From Paramecium sonneborni (taxonomy: Eukaryota; Ciliophora; Oligohymenophorea; Peniculida; Parameciidae), in contig CAJJDN010000051.1 in assembly GCA_905182985.1 (NCBI GenBank), positions 1-64,000 on the forward strand: a DNA stretch of 64,000 nt, written 5' to 3'. Shown here one piece after another: positions 36,913-49,450 of the stretch; within the stretch, counting starts at the first letter, position 1; each line of letters opens with the position of its first letter. The position numbers and the translations under genes were made by a program. The notes below the pieces were generated by a model. It ran no database searches and was not told the DNA's origin. It worked only from the letters and a program-made list of their open reading frames with translations.

Positions 36913-39679
36913 GCTCATTCTAATTCTCTATTTGTTTATCATCTATCTCAACATTTTCATCCTCTTTTATTGTCTCTTAAAATTATTATTCATCTTAATT
37001 AGATATAACATCTTATTCTAATTATTATTCAGTCTTTCCTGATTCAAACTATTACAATTCAGTTTATTCTTAATCAATTTATTTTTAGACTTCTTCAATT
37101 TCTTATTCTTCCTTCTGTTTTTCATTAATTAATTTTTTCTCTTAATCTTCTAATTCTTGTAATTTCTGTTCATCATCTATTTTTTTTTATTCTAATTCTT
37201 ATTTAATCTCTTTTTCTTCTTCAATCATATCTTCTACTTTTCTTATCTTTTGTAATCTCTCTGCTTCTTGAACTTCTTCAAGATAATCTGATGTCTCTAC
37301 ATTATTTTCCATCACAGATTCTTAAGATTATGTATTTTCCACTTAATAATTATTTTAATCATCAACAATTTCTTTATTATTATCTTCTTATATAATTTAA
37401 TCTGTCTATTCTTATAATTCATCTTAGTCTTATTTTATTAATTATTACTCCTTTTAATCTTATGTTTCTGTTGGATTCTATTATTCCTCTTGATAAATTT
37501 AATTATTTATTTAATCTTATTATACATTTTAAATTTATTCGACTTAAACTTATTATTCATTTTAATCTTAATTTTCTTATTGAATTTCTTAATTTACTAA
37601 TTTATCACTTTATTCATCAACTTATAAAACTTAATCTTAATCTTACTATTAATCATTATTATTACTTATTTCCTCTTATAAATTTTTATTCAATTAGGAT
37701 TTTTCAAGATCAGTATTAATTTATTCATTATTTTCTTTCTCCTCATAATCTTGATCATTTTTTTATATTGTTCTTTCTGATGATTCAATAATTATAGATT
37801 CATCACCTTTTTCAACAGATGATGATTCCTCTTAAATTTGAGAATCAAGATCTTAAACATTTTCTAATTCAACTTATTATTATTAAGAATTTACACCAAC
37901 ATCAACAGAATCCTAACTAATATTTTAATCTGAAGTTAAATTCTCTTAATGATGTTCGTTATATTATTGTTCTTATAAATCTTATTAATTTTAATCTAAT
38001 TCATTTTTATCATATTGATTTTGAGTTAATTCATTTTCCTCTAATGAATTTTGATTTACTTCAAAAATTTCTTATTAATCCTAATTTTCTTCATTTTAAT
38101 TTAATAAATTTTAATTTTATTCATTCTAATCTTATTAATTTTGATCTAATTCATTTTAATTCTCTACATTTAAATCTAATTCATTTTAATTATATTCATT
38201 CTAATCTTGTAAATTTTGATTTAATTGATTTGAATCTTCTTAATTTTGATCTAATTCATTTTAATCTTATAAATTTTGCTTTTATTCATTTTAGTCTTAT
38301 TTATTTTGAACTTATTCATTTTACTCTTATTCATTTGAATCTTATTGATTTTGATCAGATTCATTCTAATTTTATAAATTTTGATTTAATCCATTTGGAT
38401 TTTATTCATTTTAATCTTCAAAATTTTAATCTAACTCATTTTGCTCTTTTAAATTTTGATTTAATTCATTCTAATCTTATTAATTTTAATCTTATAAGTT
38501 TTGATTTAATTCATTTGAATCTTCTACATTTTGGTCTAATTAATTTTGATTTAAATTAGATTGATTTTATTAATTTTAATCTAATTAATTATCTTCTTAT
38601 ACATTTTAATCTAATTAATTATTACCTTCTACATTTTGATTTAATTAATCTTATGAATTTTAATCTAATTCATTTGGAAGATCTGAAGAATCATTAAAGA
38701 ATGTTGATGACTCTTTTTAATCCTATTCGTTGCTTTCGTTTTCATTTTAATTTTATTCTGTTATTTCATTCTGATCCACTTATTTTAATTCTAACTCTAC
38801 TTCTTATGTAGGTTTAATTAATTATTCTTAGTTTTCTAAGGTCTATTTTTCAACCTATTACTAAGCTTCTCTTTCTTTTTTTTCTTCTGCTTTTTTATTT
38901 AAAAGTTTTCTTAAGGGATTCTCAGGAACTTAATTAATTGATTTAATATTAGTTTATTGTATATTTTCTTCTTATGGTTATTATTTTTCTTAAGATTCTG
39001 GAGATTGTTTTTACTTTTATTTCTTAAATTCTTCAATCTTTTTCATTAAAGTAGTTTTGGAAACATTTTAATCTGTTTGATCTGTAATTTATTCTTAACT
39101 ATTTTATTCTTATTTAATTTAAATTGCAGCTATAACTGGAGGTTATTGAGCCTATTTCTTCTTCAATTCTAATTTTTCTCTTAATGTCATTTTTTTTTCA
39201 ACAGGCTCATTATTTTCTGTATTAGTTTTTATTTGATTATCAATTTTAGTTTCTACTTTTGGTTCCTCCTCTTTTATAAAGTATTTTTTAAACTTTCCTA
39301 ATTTTACAGGATCAGTCTAAAGATCAGTTTCCGCAATATTTTCAATTTATGGTTCAAGTCCATCACTTAATTCTTATAAGTAAGATTAAATCTCAATTTC
39401 TTTATGTTCTGGTTCTATAATATTAACCTCCTCCTCTTTGATTATTTCATGTTTACCAGATCGCACATTTTTATAAAACTCTCTAAAAGAAACTTCATTT
39501 TTAGTATCTTCTTCATCAATCTATAAAAGAGGCTTTTATTATTTTAATTATTCAGTAGCTTTCTTATATATTAAGTCTTCTGATCCTAATTCTGATTCCT
39601 CCTTGAATTTTGGTTGCATTTAATTCAGCAAACTAAGTGCTTCAGATCTAAGAATACATACTACTAACATACCCTGCAT
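35245..39679 (-). CDS. Giant Gln/Asn/Glu-rich repeat protein with polyQ and QNxxD array
   Basis: ATG 39679 (MQGMLVVCILRSEALSLLNQ; a second in-frame ATG 20 codons on begins MQPKFKEESELGSEDLIYKK). The end is near TGA 35245-35247 if a 22-nt intron at about 35,310-35,332 is accepted. The product is about 1,470 residues, almost all low complexity: acidic Gln/Asn-rich text, a pentapeptide array of consensus QNELD (about 38,675-37,960), a run of 26 Gln (36,836-36,913), then a charged coiled coil (KKRKKQKAREEKLRKLEEEQ) near 35,650. Glutamines are written mostly as TAA/TAG, so the gene is invisible under the standard code. No domain was recognised. It could be a structural or scaffold protein, or prion-like; this is inference from composition. 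Plus-strand open frames here are shadows. Confidence 0.7.
36836..36913 (-). repeat. (TAA)25 microsatellite encoding polyglutamine
   Basis: Plus strand (TTA)25 followed by TTG. On the coding minus strand this is CAA followed by 25 TAA codons, 26 glutamines in code 6, flanked in frame by NE and NEVENGK. The repeat is pure, so replication slippage should make its length variable. Confidence 0.85.
37960..38675 (-). repeat. 15-bp tandem repeat encoding about 46 QNxxD pentapeptides
   Basis: The coding strand repeats a 15-bp unit translating to QNELD, QNLQD, QNQED, QNQQD and variants. Period 5 is kept for more than 200 residues with few slips. Units differ mainly at residues 3-5. The reverse strand also shows a long open frame (38,044-38,559), which is an artefact of the repeat. 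Confidence 0.8.
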
Positions 39680-40793
39680 AATTAATATAAATTAACATAC
39701 ATAATAGTAGGCTTGTTCTAATTGTATACATTATACGTTTTATATGACTTAATTATATAATTTATTTATTTCACATTATAAACAAAATTATTATTCAATC
39801 ATTCTATTTATTTTAATTTCTAATCTATAATCAATATTCCAAAATCTTTTTATTCATCAATTATTGATAAACATTGTTCTAGTCAGAAATTTAAATACAT
39901 TCTATCAATATAACAAAATATTCAGTTCCTTTATAAACTATCTCATTAAACAATCTAAAAGTATACGTAATTGATAATATCTATAAATAAAATGAATTCA
40001 TATCTAAAATTATACAAATATACAAAGATCAATAATTAAGTTTATACAATTTTTAAATAGTTTTACTCCTTATAATAATTGATATCAGAGAAAAATAATT
40101 GTTAGTACTTTCTATATTTCGAGAAATGTAGCAAAATATCATAATCTTTTTTTCATTTTGAGTATTTTTTATAGGTGAATAAATTTATTCATATATCTGG
40201 CGTATAATATTGTAAAAACTTTGAGTTTAGTGGAAATAATATATTAAAATTTATTTGTAAAATTAAAATACAAGTAAAGAAAAATATACATAAAAAATAA
40301 TCATATTTCTTGATTTGGTCTAAATAACACAAAGTGACATTCAGAATTATCATCATCAATATTTTCATTATCTTTTTTATACTAGATTATTAAGGGTCAT
40401 CTTCTTTTTTAGCATATGAAATTATTTTATATTATTTTAGCAAATATTATGATATATAGAGACATTACATCAATTTGATTATTTTAAAGATAGAGAATCA
40501 TTTCTTTTTTAGGAATATCTATAGGTTTTCATTGAACATTTTTGAATAAATTGTTTCTTATTTTATTTTTTTTGCAAATTTCTTCTAGAGAGAAAGAATT
40601 TTGTATTGAAAACAATATCTCTCTAACTTTTAATCTTATTTTAGTTTAAATTTTATTTTTATGATAAAGAATGGAATCCTTCTTATAGGTTAGATGATTG
40701 TTTTAAGATACCATACAGTGGATGGAAGTATTTGCATATTTAATTGCTTAGGTGATGATTAAGGTTTTTTTCATATCTAATAGATTATAATAA
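39680..40793. other. Non-coding AT-rich stretch
   Basis: Upstream region of the Gln-rich gene. I find no supported gene on either strand and no RNA gene. Confidence 0.4.
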
Positions 40794-41378
40794 TCATTTT
40801 AAGATCGATAATACATAATTTTATTTTCTTTTTATTAAATTTAATTGATAGTTAACTTCTTACCAAATTTAATCAAATGAAATGAAGGATACCAAAATAA
40901 GTTAATTTAAATAGTTTTAATCCTTTAAAATATATATATAGTAATTATTCGATAAATAGACTCTTCTAATCTTCTGAGAGTTTAGCCAAAGATAGTTAGA
41001 AGTTTTCAAATTATTATTTAGTTTGTACTACATTTTTAAAATGGAAGGTGTTTAAATGCCCATTAATAATTTGAGACAACTATCCTATATATGAATTGAT
41101 GGTATGAAAGTAGATTATTTTTTGAGTTCTTTCTTTTTTGTAGTTGAATCTAAAATTTTTCTATAAATCTGAGTCAATAATAATTAGAAATTTTCATCTT
41201 TTAATATATATTCATCATGGATGGAAACATTACTTCTAACTCTTAAATACAAGCATATAATTAAGTTAAAATTTAAAGTAATTTGATAATTGTCAATAAT
41301 TTTTGGATACTTTGCCTTTAGAATTAGTCTTAGAGAAATTAAGTAGTCGAAAATAATAAAATAAATATAAAACTTCAT
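40794..41378 (-). CDS. Possible hypothetical protein, 194 aa
   Basis: In code 6 an uninterrupted frame runs from ATG 41378 (MKFYIYFIIFDYLISLRLIL) to TGA 40794-40796. The N-terminus is hydrophobic and could be a signal anchor; the rest is basic and Asn/Lys/Leu/Tyr-rich (KTSNYLWLNSQKIRRVYLSN). Because TGA is the only stop and the DNA is about 80% A+T, a frame of this length is only modestly unlikely by chance. No family resemblance. It is the only candidate in a 2.2-kb gap. Confidence 0.28.
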
Positions 41379-41769
41379 TGTATGATGAGAACTTAAAAAT
41401 CAATTATTGTAACCTTATAATGTATTATAGTAAATTTATTACTTAAAGAGTCTTTAGTAAATATACAAAAATAATTCATTATAATTTGGTTACTGAGGTT
41501 GGATTCAAGCTTTTTTTTAGGATAGTTAGAACACTAAATAGAAGTTGAGATTTAATTAATTAAGATGTTTTAAATATTTTGAGAGTTTCTAATGGTTTGT
41601 TTGAATAAATCTTTTTATTATTAGATTTTTCTTTTAAATAATTGATAAAAGTAGTTTAAGAATTAGAAATGAAAATAGTTGATAAAGTATTTTTCAAGTG
41701 AAGTAAAAGTTCTTGTGATATTTAAATAGTAATTTAAAGTATGACATTAATAAAGTTGAGAAAGAAATA
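41379..41769. other. AT-rich spacer
   Basis: No supported feature before the duplicated block that starts at 41770. Confidence 0.4.
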
Positions 41770-42950
41770 TAAATATATTTAAATAAAATACTATATTTTC
41801 TAACATAAAAATAGTCTAAATGAGGGGAAGATTTTGAATTAAAAAAATATAAAAGATTTATTAATTAATCAATAAAATCACCAAGATGAATAACACATTA
41901 AGTGATACTCTAACTTGTTTGCCCAAAGATTTTCAAGGAACTGAATTAGGAGAGGGACAGTTAAGTGATTAACAAAAAGTGAAGTAATGTTTAGTATATA
42001 AATAACAGATTAGTGAATTTGGGCATGATGACTCCTTTGAGTAACACTTTGACATATGATTTTGAATAAATGACTTTAGACACTTCACCAAAAGAGAGTG
42101 TTGTAAATAATAAATATTGTGAAAATATTGACACCATAAATGAATAAGAAGAAAATAAATACAAATTACAAGTAGATTTAAATCATTATGATTAAAAGAA
42201 ATATCAAAGTTTCAAAGTGCCTAAAGAATAAATTAGAAAATCACCTAAACGTAAGACTTGTTAACCATAACATACTTTGGCTTTTTGGGATATAAGTGAA
42301 TAAAATTAAGAAACATAAATCGATTAATAATCACCCGATACAACTTAAATGAATGCCCAGACATTGAAATTTATCAAAGAACTCTGGAATTCAGATAAAA
42401 ATGAGACTGAATAATTTAAAGACATTGTTGAATCAAAAATCCAATATTAAAATCAACCTTTAGTGGATTATCATAGTCCAATCTATGAACCTGATATAGA
42501 AATGGATTTATATATAACTAATTTAGTAGTAAGAATTTAAATATTAACATCATAGGATCAACTATGGGGTAATTAGATTATTAGTAGAAAATTATAAAAA
42601 ATGCTTGAATCAGGTTCTAATGATTAAAAAGAATTGATTGTACAAAAATTAGAGAGAGTAACTCCTTAAATTCAAAAAGATATATTTGGTAATTATGTTG
42701 TCTAAAAAGTCTTTGAATGCAGTATTTATATATCATAATCATTATTATTAGCCAATAATACATTGTAATTCAGAATGTTTAATAAACTCAAACCTCACTT
42801 TTATGATTTATCTAAAAACACTTTCGGTTGCAGAGTCATGTAGAAATTGATAGAATACACTTATAATAGAAATGATCTCCAAAATATAGTCTTATAATAA
42901 TTATAATCCAATATCAGAACTTTAATTTATGATTTGAATGGAAATTATGT
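41770..42950. repeat. Copy 1 of an exact 1,181-bp tandem duplication (N at 42951)
   Basis: 41770-42950 recurs at 42952-44132 with an offset of 1,182, separated by one N. Copy 2 alone continues into the rest of the Pumilio gene. This is the same signature as the joins at 5765 and 8869. Confidence 0.88.
41886..42950 (+). pseudogene. Duplicated 5' part of the Pumilio gene (assembly copy)
   Basis: Same ATG, same 25-nt intron (41989-42013) and same coding text as the gene at 43068, cut off at the N inside the third Pumilio repeat (..DLNGNY). It has no independent 3' end. It should be collapsed with the complete copy unless long reads show otherwise. Confidence 0.8.
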
Positions 42951-43067
42951 NTAAATATATTTAAATAAAATACTATATTTTCTAACATAAAAATAGTCTA
43001 AATGAGGGGAAGATTTTGAATTAAAAAAATATAAAAGATTTATTAATTAATCAATAAAATCACCAAG

Positions 43068-44850
43068 ATGAATAACACATTAAGTGATACTCTAACTTGT
43101 TTGCCCAAAGATTTTCAAGGAACTGAATTAGGAGAGGGACAGTTAAGTGATTAACAAAAAGTGAAGTAATGTTTAGTATATAAATAACAGATTAGTGAAT
43201 TTGGGCATGATGACTCCTTTGAGTAACACTTTGACATATGATTTTGAATAAATGACTTTAGACACTTCACCAAAAGAGAGTGTTGTAAATAATAAATATT
43301 GTGAAAATATTGACACCATAAATGAATAAGAAGAAAATAAATACAAATTACAAGTAGATTTAAATCATTATGATTAAAAGAAATATCAAAGTTTCAAAGT
43401 GCCTAAAGAATAAATTAGAAAATCACCTAAACGTAAGACTTGTTAACCATAACATACTTTGGCTTTTTGGGATATAAGTGAATAAAATTAAGAAACATAA
43501 ATCGATTAATAATCACCCGATACAACTTAAATGAATGCCCAGACATTGAAATTTATCAAAGAACTCTGGAATTCAGATAAAAATGAGACTGAATAATTTA
43601 AAGACATTGTTGAATCAAAAATCCAATATTAAAATCAACCTTTAGTGGATTATCATAGTCCAATCTATGAACCTGATATAGAAATGGATTTATATATAAC
43701 TAATTTAGTAGTAAGAATTTAAATATTAACATCATAGGATCAACTATGGGGTAATTAGATTATTAGTAGAAAATTATAAAAAATGCTTGAATCAGGTTCT
43801 AATGATTAAAAAGAATTGATTGTACAAAAATTAGAGAGAGTAACTCCTTAAATTCAAAAAGATATATTTGGTAATTATGTTGTCTAAAAAGTCTTTGAAT
43901 GCAGTATTTATATATCATAATCATTATTATTAGCCAATAATACATTGTAATTCAGAATGTTTAATAAACTCAAACCTCACTTTTATGATTTATCTAAAAA
44001 CACTTTCGGTTGCAGAGTCATGTAGAAATTGATAGAATACACTTATAATAGAAATGATCTCCAAAATATAGTCTTATAATAATTATAATCCAATATCAGA
44101 ACTTTAATTTATGATTTGAATGGAAATTATGTCATTTTCAAAATGCTCGAAACTTACGATAAATTAAAAATGGAATTCATGATTCCTATAGTTGAAGAAT
44201 CTGTATTTCTTATTATCTATATCTTTAGTTCAATTACATGGCATAACAGATCTATGGTTGCAAAATTATTCATAAAATTATTTAACAGTATTCTCAACAA
44301 TAAATCACCAAAATCATTAGACTATCAGTCTCAAATTACAATATCTTAAGTTAAACAGAATATGGAAATTATGTATTACAACATATTCTCTAATTTTGGA
44401 TCCCAAGTTAAGAAAAAGCTTATTTAGTTCAATTAGTTTTACAACAGTTTTTTTAACTAAGCATTAATAAATATGCTAGGTATACTTAAAATCTATGATT
44501 ACCAGTAACACTGTTGAACGAGCATTGGAGGCTTTGGGAAAGCAAGAATTAATTTCTATTATGAAATGGCTACTTTGTAGAAGTCCTAATCAATAGTAGA
44601 ATATTTATAATAATTTTAATAGCACTAGTAATTTCGTAGTATTAGCTAATCACCAATATGCAAATTATGTAATAAAGAAATTCTTAGTGCTTAGCGATCA
44701 TAATGTATTAAAATTTATTTCAGATCATTTGTATTAGAATCAATCTGAATAAACAGCAATCAAATCTACTGTCCATGGTATTGATAATATGTTATTTTAG
44801 GTTAAAGAATAAAGAGCTTCTTAGAAAAGCAAATTTAACATTGGGCTTGA
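43068..44850 (+). CDS. Pumilio/PUF-family RNA-binding protein
   Basis: ATG 43068 (MNNTLSDTLTCLPKDFQGTE) to TGA 44848-44850. Introns at 43171-43195 (25 nt), 44203-44228 (26), 44480-44505 (26) and 44778-44800 (23) give one frame of about 560 residues. The N-terminal third is polar and disordered. PUF repeats follow in order: KDIFGNYVVQKVFE, NTFGCRVMQKLIEY, DLNGNYVIFKMLE, QIYGCKIIHKIIQ, TEYGNYVLQHILQ, NKYASNTVERALE and HQYANYVIKKFLV, then the terminal HGQRIKSFLEKQIQHWA. Each repeat normally contacts one base in mRNA 3' UTRs to repress or destabilise the message. The stop is 59 bp from the convergent Tousled-like kinase stop. The 5' part also appears as a duplicate at 41770-42950. Confidence 0.9.
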
Positions 44851-44909
44851 TTGCCAAATAGCTTAGCCATTTTCAATGAATAAATTTAAAGAATAAAATA
44901 ATATTATTT

Positions 44910-46660
44910 TCATTTTCTCTGCTACATGTATTAATGATTACAAGCTTAAACAAAATCAAACCTTTCTGTTTAACAATAATTTAAACATCCCTTAATAAAT
45001 TCTTTACATTCATTTGAAACATGTGGTTTTGTTGGAAAACTAACATTCTCTGATTATAAAATGATCTGTAATAACATAATTAAAAAATACCTTATTTTTT
45101 AGAATATTTTCTTGACTATATCCTTATCCGAATGGTTTTACTCCATAAAGCATTTCATAGAATATAACTCCTAAAGACCAAATATCTACCTTATTAGAAA
45201 TATTAGGTAATTATTCTCCAATATGAAAACATTCTGGAGGTAAATACCAATAAGTACCAACACCTTATGAAGTCAATTCCGTTTTTGATTTATCATTATC
45301 AACTACCTTACATAATCCAAAATCTGATAATTTGATTTCATTTTGATGAAATAATATATTTTATGGCTTGATATCATAATGAATTATATTATTCTAATGA
45401 ATATATCTAATAGCATTAAGCATCTATTAAATAATTAATTTGGCTTCCTTTTCTTGAAAGTATTTATATCTTTTGATATAGATGGATAAATCACATCCAT
45501 CACAATATTCAAGAACTGTACAAAATGTATTCAAATCAATTTCAACTGAATCATATAATCTAACTATATTGGGATGTAACAATTCTTTATGAACTTTATA
45601 CTCTCTTGTAGCATACTTAACATAATTTGATTTTGAAATAGTTGACCAATCTGGATTTAATTAATGAATCTTACAAGCAACATACTTTAATTCTTTTAAA
45701 TCATATCCCTTAATTTAATTATGAATAATACTTTATAGACTTCACTAAAACCACCTTTGCCTAATAATTAAAGTAATACATATCTTTCTCCTATAGTTCG
45801 ATATTCATTAATCTTCTTAAATCGAGCACGTTTTTCATCATATTACCTCCTTAATTATTTTAAAAAGATTTGTTTCTCATTTTCTAAACGGCATAATTAT
45901 TCTTATAATTATTATTCTTCTTTTAATAGTAATATATATTTCAGATATTAAGATGAAGATTGAAATTGAAATTATTTCTTTTTACTTTCTATATCCTCTT
46001 TTTAATTTACAATCATTTTAAGTTTCTCTTTTAATTATTTAATTTCTTTTCCATCCATCCATACTTCTTAAATTTAAGTCTTTTCTCTTTGATAAGAATA
46101 TTCTCCTAATCTCTCTTTATTCTTCTCAATCTCTTATTCAATTTATACTCTCTCAAATTAATCCAATCCTATTACAAACTATTTTACTACATTTTCATTT
46201 TTAAATTATTAATCCTTCTATTCCTTTTATTTATATAATTATATAATTATACTTATAATTCTTAATTTAATTCATTTACTCTTGTTTCTAATTCCTTTAT
46301 TCTGATATCTTAAATTGCTATTGTATTTAATTTCTATTTCAATATTTAATCAGCATTTTATTATTCATTTTCATTTAAATCAAAATTTATATTATAATTT
46401 TATTTCTTCTAATCACTTTTTGTAAACTTTGTAATTTGTAATTATCGAAAGAGTGTTTGATCACTAGAACTCTTACGAGGAGTTCCTTATAAAGATTATT
46501 ATTTGATTGATAATTTATGATCTTTTTAAGAAGAAAAAACCTCAAAAGAATTTCCTTTTTAAAAAGCCTCTAAAATTTCAATTTTAGGTTTTTTTAGAAT
46601 ACGAGCTTCCAAATCTGCTAATCTATCCTAATAATTAGATGGCAATTAGTTAATTTACAT
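44910..46660 (-). CDS. Tousled-like Ser/Thr kinase (TLK)
   Basis: ATG 46660 (MQINQLPSNYQDRLADLEAR) to TGA 44910-44912. The N-terminal half is Gln/Lys-rich with coiled coil (KELETRVNELNQELQVQ), as in TLKs. The kinase domain begins ERYVLLQLLGKGGFSEVYK. It carries the TLK-typical catalytic loop HYDIKPQNILF (HYD rather than HRD), then SDFGLCKVVD, GTYWYLPPECF, VDIWSLGVIFYEMLYGVKPF and the C-terminal FPTKPHVSNECKEFIKGCL..ERFD. A 25-nt intron (GTATTTTTTAATTA..ACAG, about 45,067-45,091) is needed to reach the end in frame; others are likely near 45,700. TLKs phosphorylate Asf1 histone chaperones and act in chromatin assembly during S phase. This is the best-matched kinase subfamily in the window. Confidence 0.88.
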
Positions 46661-46748
46661 TAATAAGGAATAAAGTAAGAAAATTAAAAAATAGATTAAA
46701 TGAAATGAAATGTTTAATAAAAATTTAAAGGATAAAAAATAATAAAAT

Positions 46749-48140
<1,392 letters not shown>

Positions 48141-48233
48141 TTAATTCCCTCCCTTGTTATTATTTAAAATATGTAATTTATTAATAAATAGTAATTATTT
48201 TCAATTATCTATATGATTTCAAAATATAATTTT

Positions 48234-48959
48234 ATGTATAAATAAATTGATTATCTTTAAGGATGGGATATAGAATAATCTGTAGATTCTGATGAAGATT
48301 AAAAAAAATAACATACTTAAGTAACAAACATAACAAAAACTTAACCATCTGACAGATTGTGTTTTAAAAAGTTATTCTTAAAAAGTCCTTAACTTTCACC
48401 TATTAAAGTAAATCCTCCAAAACATTAAACAACTCCATTAAGAGAATCTATAAAATAGAAATTTAGTTTTGTGAATCAATTAATCAATAAGAAATAAGAG
48501 ATAGAAAAGGTAGATGATTTTGAGAATGAATAATCTTATAAAGCAATTAATATAAATGGAAAAATGTAATAACCAATAAATGTTGCTCATTTAAGAATAA
48601 AATTGAATGCAATTCCTAAATAATCATAACACACAAAAGCATATACTTAGAATTAATTGTAGGCAATAATGTAATTGAAACGCAAGAATTTATATTTGAA
48701 ATCAGTACTCAAAAAGGTATTGTTTTTTAAATTATTAAAAGGTTTGTCATGAAAGTGATGAAAGATATTCAAATCATTAAAAAGCAAATTAATAGGATAT
48801 ATTTTTAGGTTACAGATATTTAGATGAAGATATCCATAAATTACATAGTCCGAGTAATAGTATAAATATATAGTAAAATATATATTAAAATATTGTAGAT
48901 CATAAAAATCTCGAAAGAATAGTGATAGAAGAGCTATTAAGGAAAAGTATAAATTTTGA
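48234..48959 (+). CDS. Small basic unrecognised protein, about 225 aa
   Basis: ATG 48234 (MYKQIDYLQGWDIEQSVDSD) to TGA 48957-48959. Introns at 48717-48741 (25 nt) and 48895-48917 (23 nt) give a single frame. The N-terminus is acidic, then polar and basic with Pro/Ser/Thr (LKSPQLSPIKVNPPKHQTTP). The middle is Gln/Lys-rich (YTQNQLQAIMQLKRKNLYLK). After the first intron comes VCHESDERYSNHQ, and the end is SDRRAIKEKYKF. It is probably largely disordered; SP/TP sites could be phosphorylated by proline-directed kinases. No family was recognised. The eL31 gene begins 63 bp downstream. Confidence 0.6.
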
Positions 48960-49022
48960 TAAACTTTCTTTTTCTTTTTAATATTTGATTAAAGAAATAA
49001 AATATAAATAAATTTATTTGAA

Positions 49023-49404
49023 ATGGTAAAGAAGGAGAAGGGAAAAGCAAATTCATTAGGAGAAATAAGCAGAGATTATACAATAAATTTACATAAGGGT
49101 ATTCATAAAGAAACATTTAAGAGAAAAGCTCCAAGAGCAGTGTCATATATAGTAGATTTTGGTTTGAAAATGAGTTGATTTGTGAGCTAGAAAGAATATG
49201 TTAACAGAAGATGTTAGAATAGATCCTTCTTTAAATAAAGCTGTTTGGGCAAGAGGGATAAGAAATTTACCAAGAAGAATTAGAGTTCGATTACTTAGAA
49301 AGAAAAAGGAAGAAGATGATGGAAAAGATAAATATTATACACTTGCATAACATGTTCCTGTTGATTCATTTGATGGTTTAAAAACAGAAATTATCAAGTC
49401 ATGA
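49023..49404 (+). CDS. RPL31: Ribosomal protein eL31
   Basis: ATG 49023 ([20 protein letters not shown]) to TGA 49402-49404, with a 25-nt intron at 49162-49186 that removes an in-frame TGA and joins YIVDF to [10 protein letters not shown]. The product is 118 residues, close to the usual ~120. Diagnostic eL31 text: [46 protein letters not shown] and [20 protein letters not shown], then the [11 protein letters not shown] tail (family: PVTTFKNLQT). eL31 lies at the polypeptide exit tunnel of the large subunit. The gene sits tightly between two plus-strand genes, 63 bp upstream and 46 bp downstream. Confidence 0.96.
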
Positions 49405-49450
49405 TGATCATAATATATTAATATTAATATTAAAATATAACAATCAGTTA

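Noticed and set aside
36784..37002. Plus-strand frame with a long poly-isoleucine run
   Set aside because: It is the complement of the (TAA)n polyGln tract. A long polyIle run is implausible, and the flanks fit the minus-strand protein.
38044..38559. 171-codon plus-strand open frame rich in Leu/Asn/Phe/His
   Set aside because: It is the reverse strand of the QNxxD repeat array. The period-5 minus-strand frame is the coherent one and is embedded in a much longer gene.
44328..44350. A 23-nt GT..AG intron candidate in the Pumilio gene
   Set aside because: After removing the 44203-44228 intron the frame is already open through this segment and leads into EYGNYVLQ, so no second intron is needed.
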